From an uncultured Rubritalea sp. (GTDB taxonomy: Bacteria > Verrucomicrobiota > Verrucomicrobiia > Verrucomicrobiales > Akkermansiaceae), in NCBI GenBank assembly GCA_937923145.1, contig CALAJT010000009.1:33926-97925 (forward strand): a stretch of DNA of 64,000 nt. The letters are read 5' to 3'. This document shows, piece after piece, positions 63,593-64,000 of this stretch; the first letter of the stretch is position 1; each line of letters starts with the position of its first letter. The translations under genes were made by a program, and so were the position numbers. The notes beneath the pieces were generated by a model that was not told the DNA's origin, did no database searches, and saw only the letters and a list, made by a program, of their open reading frames with translations.

Positions 63593-64000
63593 TCAGATCA
63601 ATTTTGAGCCAAGCTCGCCATCTTCAATTCGTTTCTTCTGATCACTTAGTGAGACTCTGGCGTCTTTAAATGCGATCACTTCGGAAACTCCTGCTCCATA
63701 TTTTGCTTTGAGTCTTGGAGGTCCCGAATAGTTTGGAAATTGGTAGAATTTGATCCTGCGGTGGATCATGAGAGCTATCGCAGCGATAATAAAGAATATC
63801 GCGATGAGTATCCCTGAGCCTAAATAAAGGAGGTTCTCTTTATTACCACCGAGTAGCACCCAGAGTTTATTTATGACGGAGGGCTCATCTTCTAACTCAT
63901 CGACGTTTACCAGCTTTTCTTTTACTACATTCTCTGAAGGAGTGACAAATCCTGATCCTGATCCTGATCCTGATCCTGGTCCTGGTCCTGGTCCTGGTCC
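63593..64000 (-). CDS. Membrane protein with Gly-Pro/Gly-Ser linker, N-terminus cut by window edge
   Basis: The frame is open from the right edge to the stop at 63593. Reading from the edge: a (Gly-Pro)n(Gly-Ser)n run encoded by a hexanucleotide repeat, an acidic stretch (LVNVDELEDEP), one membrane helix (LLYLGSGILIAIFFIIAAIA) and a basic cytoplasmic tail (HRRIKFYQFPNYSGPPRLKA, then AGVSEVIAFKDARVSL). The tail pattern recalls the C-terminus of TPM-domain membrane proteins, but the diagnostic domain would lie outside the window. A GTG at 63859 is an internal codon, not the likely start. Confidence 0.7.
   Translation of the reverse strand, partial: GPGPGPGPGSGSGSGSGFVTPSENVVKEKLVNVDELEDEPSVINKLWVLLGGNKENLLYLGSGILIAIFFIIAAIALMIHRRIKFYQFPNYSGPPRLKAKYGAGVSEVIAFKDARVSLSDQKKRIEDGELGSKLI
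63951..64000. repeat. Hexanucleotide tandem repeat, eight units to the window edge
   Basis: Four copies of CCTGAT (63951-63974) followed directly by four copies of CCTGGT (63975-63998) and the first two bases of a further unit. On the coding (minus) strand this gives (GGACCA)n(GGATCA)n, read as Gly-Pro then Gly-Ser repeats. It probably continues beyond the window. Confidence 0.95.

Noticed and set aside
1..64000. CRISPR array, rRNA genes, insertion sequences or integrase genes
   Set aside because: No regularly spaced repeats, rRNA-like stretches, transposase or integrase motifs were found on either strand.

Overview
The window is chromosomal DNA of a Gram-negative (diderm) bacterium, most likely a member of Verrucomicrobiota (Verrucomicrobiales, possibly near Rubritalea or Akkermansia; this placement is an inference). 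The support is a PEP-CTERM exosortase substrate, a meso-diaminopimelate-type dcw cluster with a long MraY, a bactofilin, lipoproteins, OmpH/Skp, and translation starts that almost never carry a Shine-Dalgarno sequence. Base composition is moderately low in G+C by eye and looks even across the window.

Layout. 1-13.3 kb: housekeeping and envelope genes (partial amidohydrolase, KhpA-like KH protein, MFS permease, secreted EF-hand protein, PEP-CTERM protein, DUF2891 plus an OxyR-like regulator, M23 peptidase), then a + strand run of fabH, a GNAT acetyltransferase, a DEAD-box helicase, ruvC and a lipoprotein. 13.3-24.7 kb: a minus-strand division and cell-wall cluster in the order mraZ-rsmH-ftsL-ftsI-murE-murF-mraY-murD-LysM protein-ftsW; it stops before murG, murC, ftsQ, ftsA and ftsZ. 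25.2-26.2 kb: two iron or stress related four-helix proteins (DUF2383 ferritin-like, hemerythrin).

26.2-38.8 kb: a seven-gene minus-strand defence island: SNF2 helicase, HigA-like repressor, PHP-ATPase (TrlF-like), AlbA_2/Schlafen-type protein, type III Mod methyltransferase, Abi_2 HEPN protein and type III Res. A terminator separates mod from the Abi_2-res pair. This is the strongest candidate for a composite, incompletely described system: it combines DNA modification, restriction, a remodeller, an SMC-like ATPase with a phosphoesterase domain, and an abortive-infection RNase. I see no DISARM, BREX or Dnd signature genes in it.

39.0-64 kb: ychF, a large periplasmic TPR protein, an MscK-type channel, an orphan ParA pair, NhaC, selA, rpoN, ompH, a small cysteine-rich protein directly behind a Fur-box-like site, hisB-hisH, a secreted TraB-family protein, a DUF900 lipoprotein hydrolase, asnS, an EamA transporter, bactofilin, and two trypsin-fold PDZ lipoproteins. 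One of the latter is a pseudoprotease with the PDZ domain inserted inside the barrel. The right edge cuts a membrane protein carrying a hexanucleotide repeat.

All family names come from reading motifs in the translated sequence; no database search was run. Start sites were chosen mainly from signal peptides and family length, because ribosome binding sites are not informative here.
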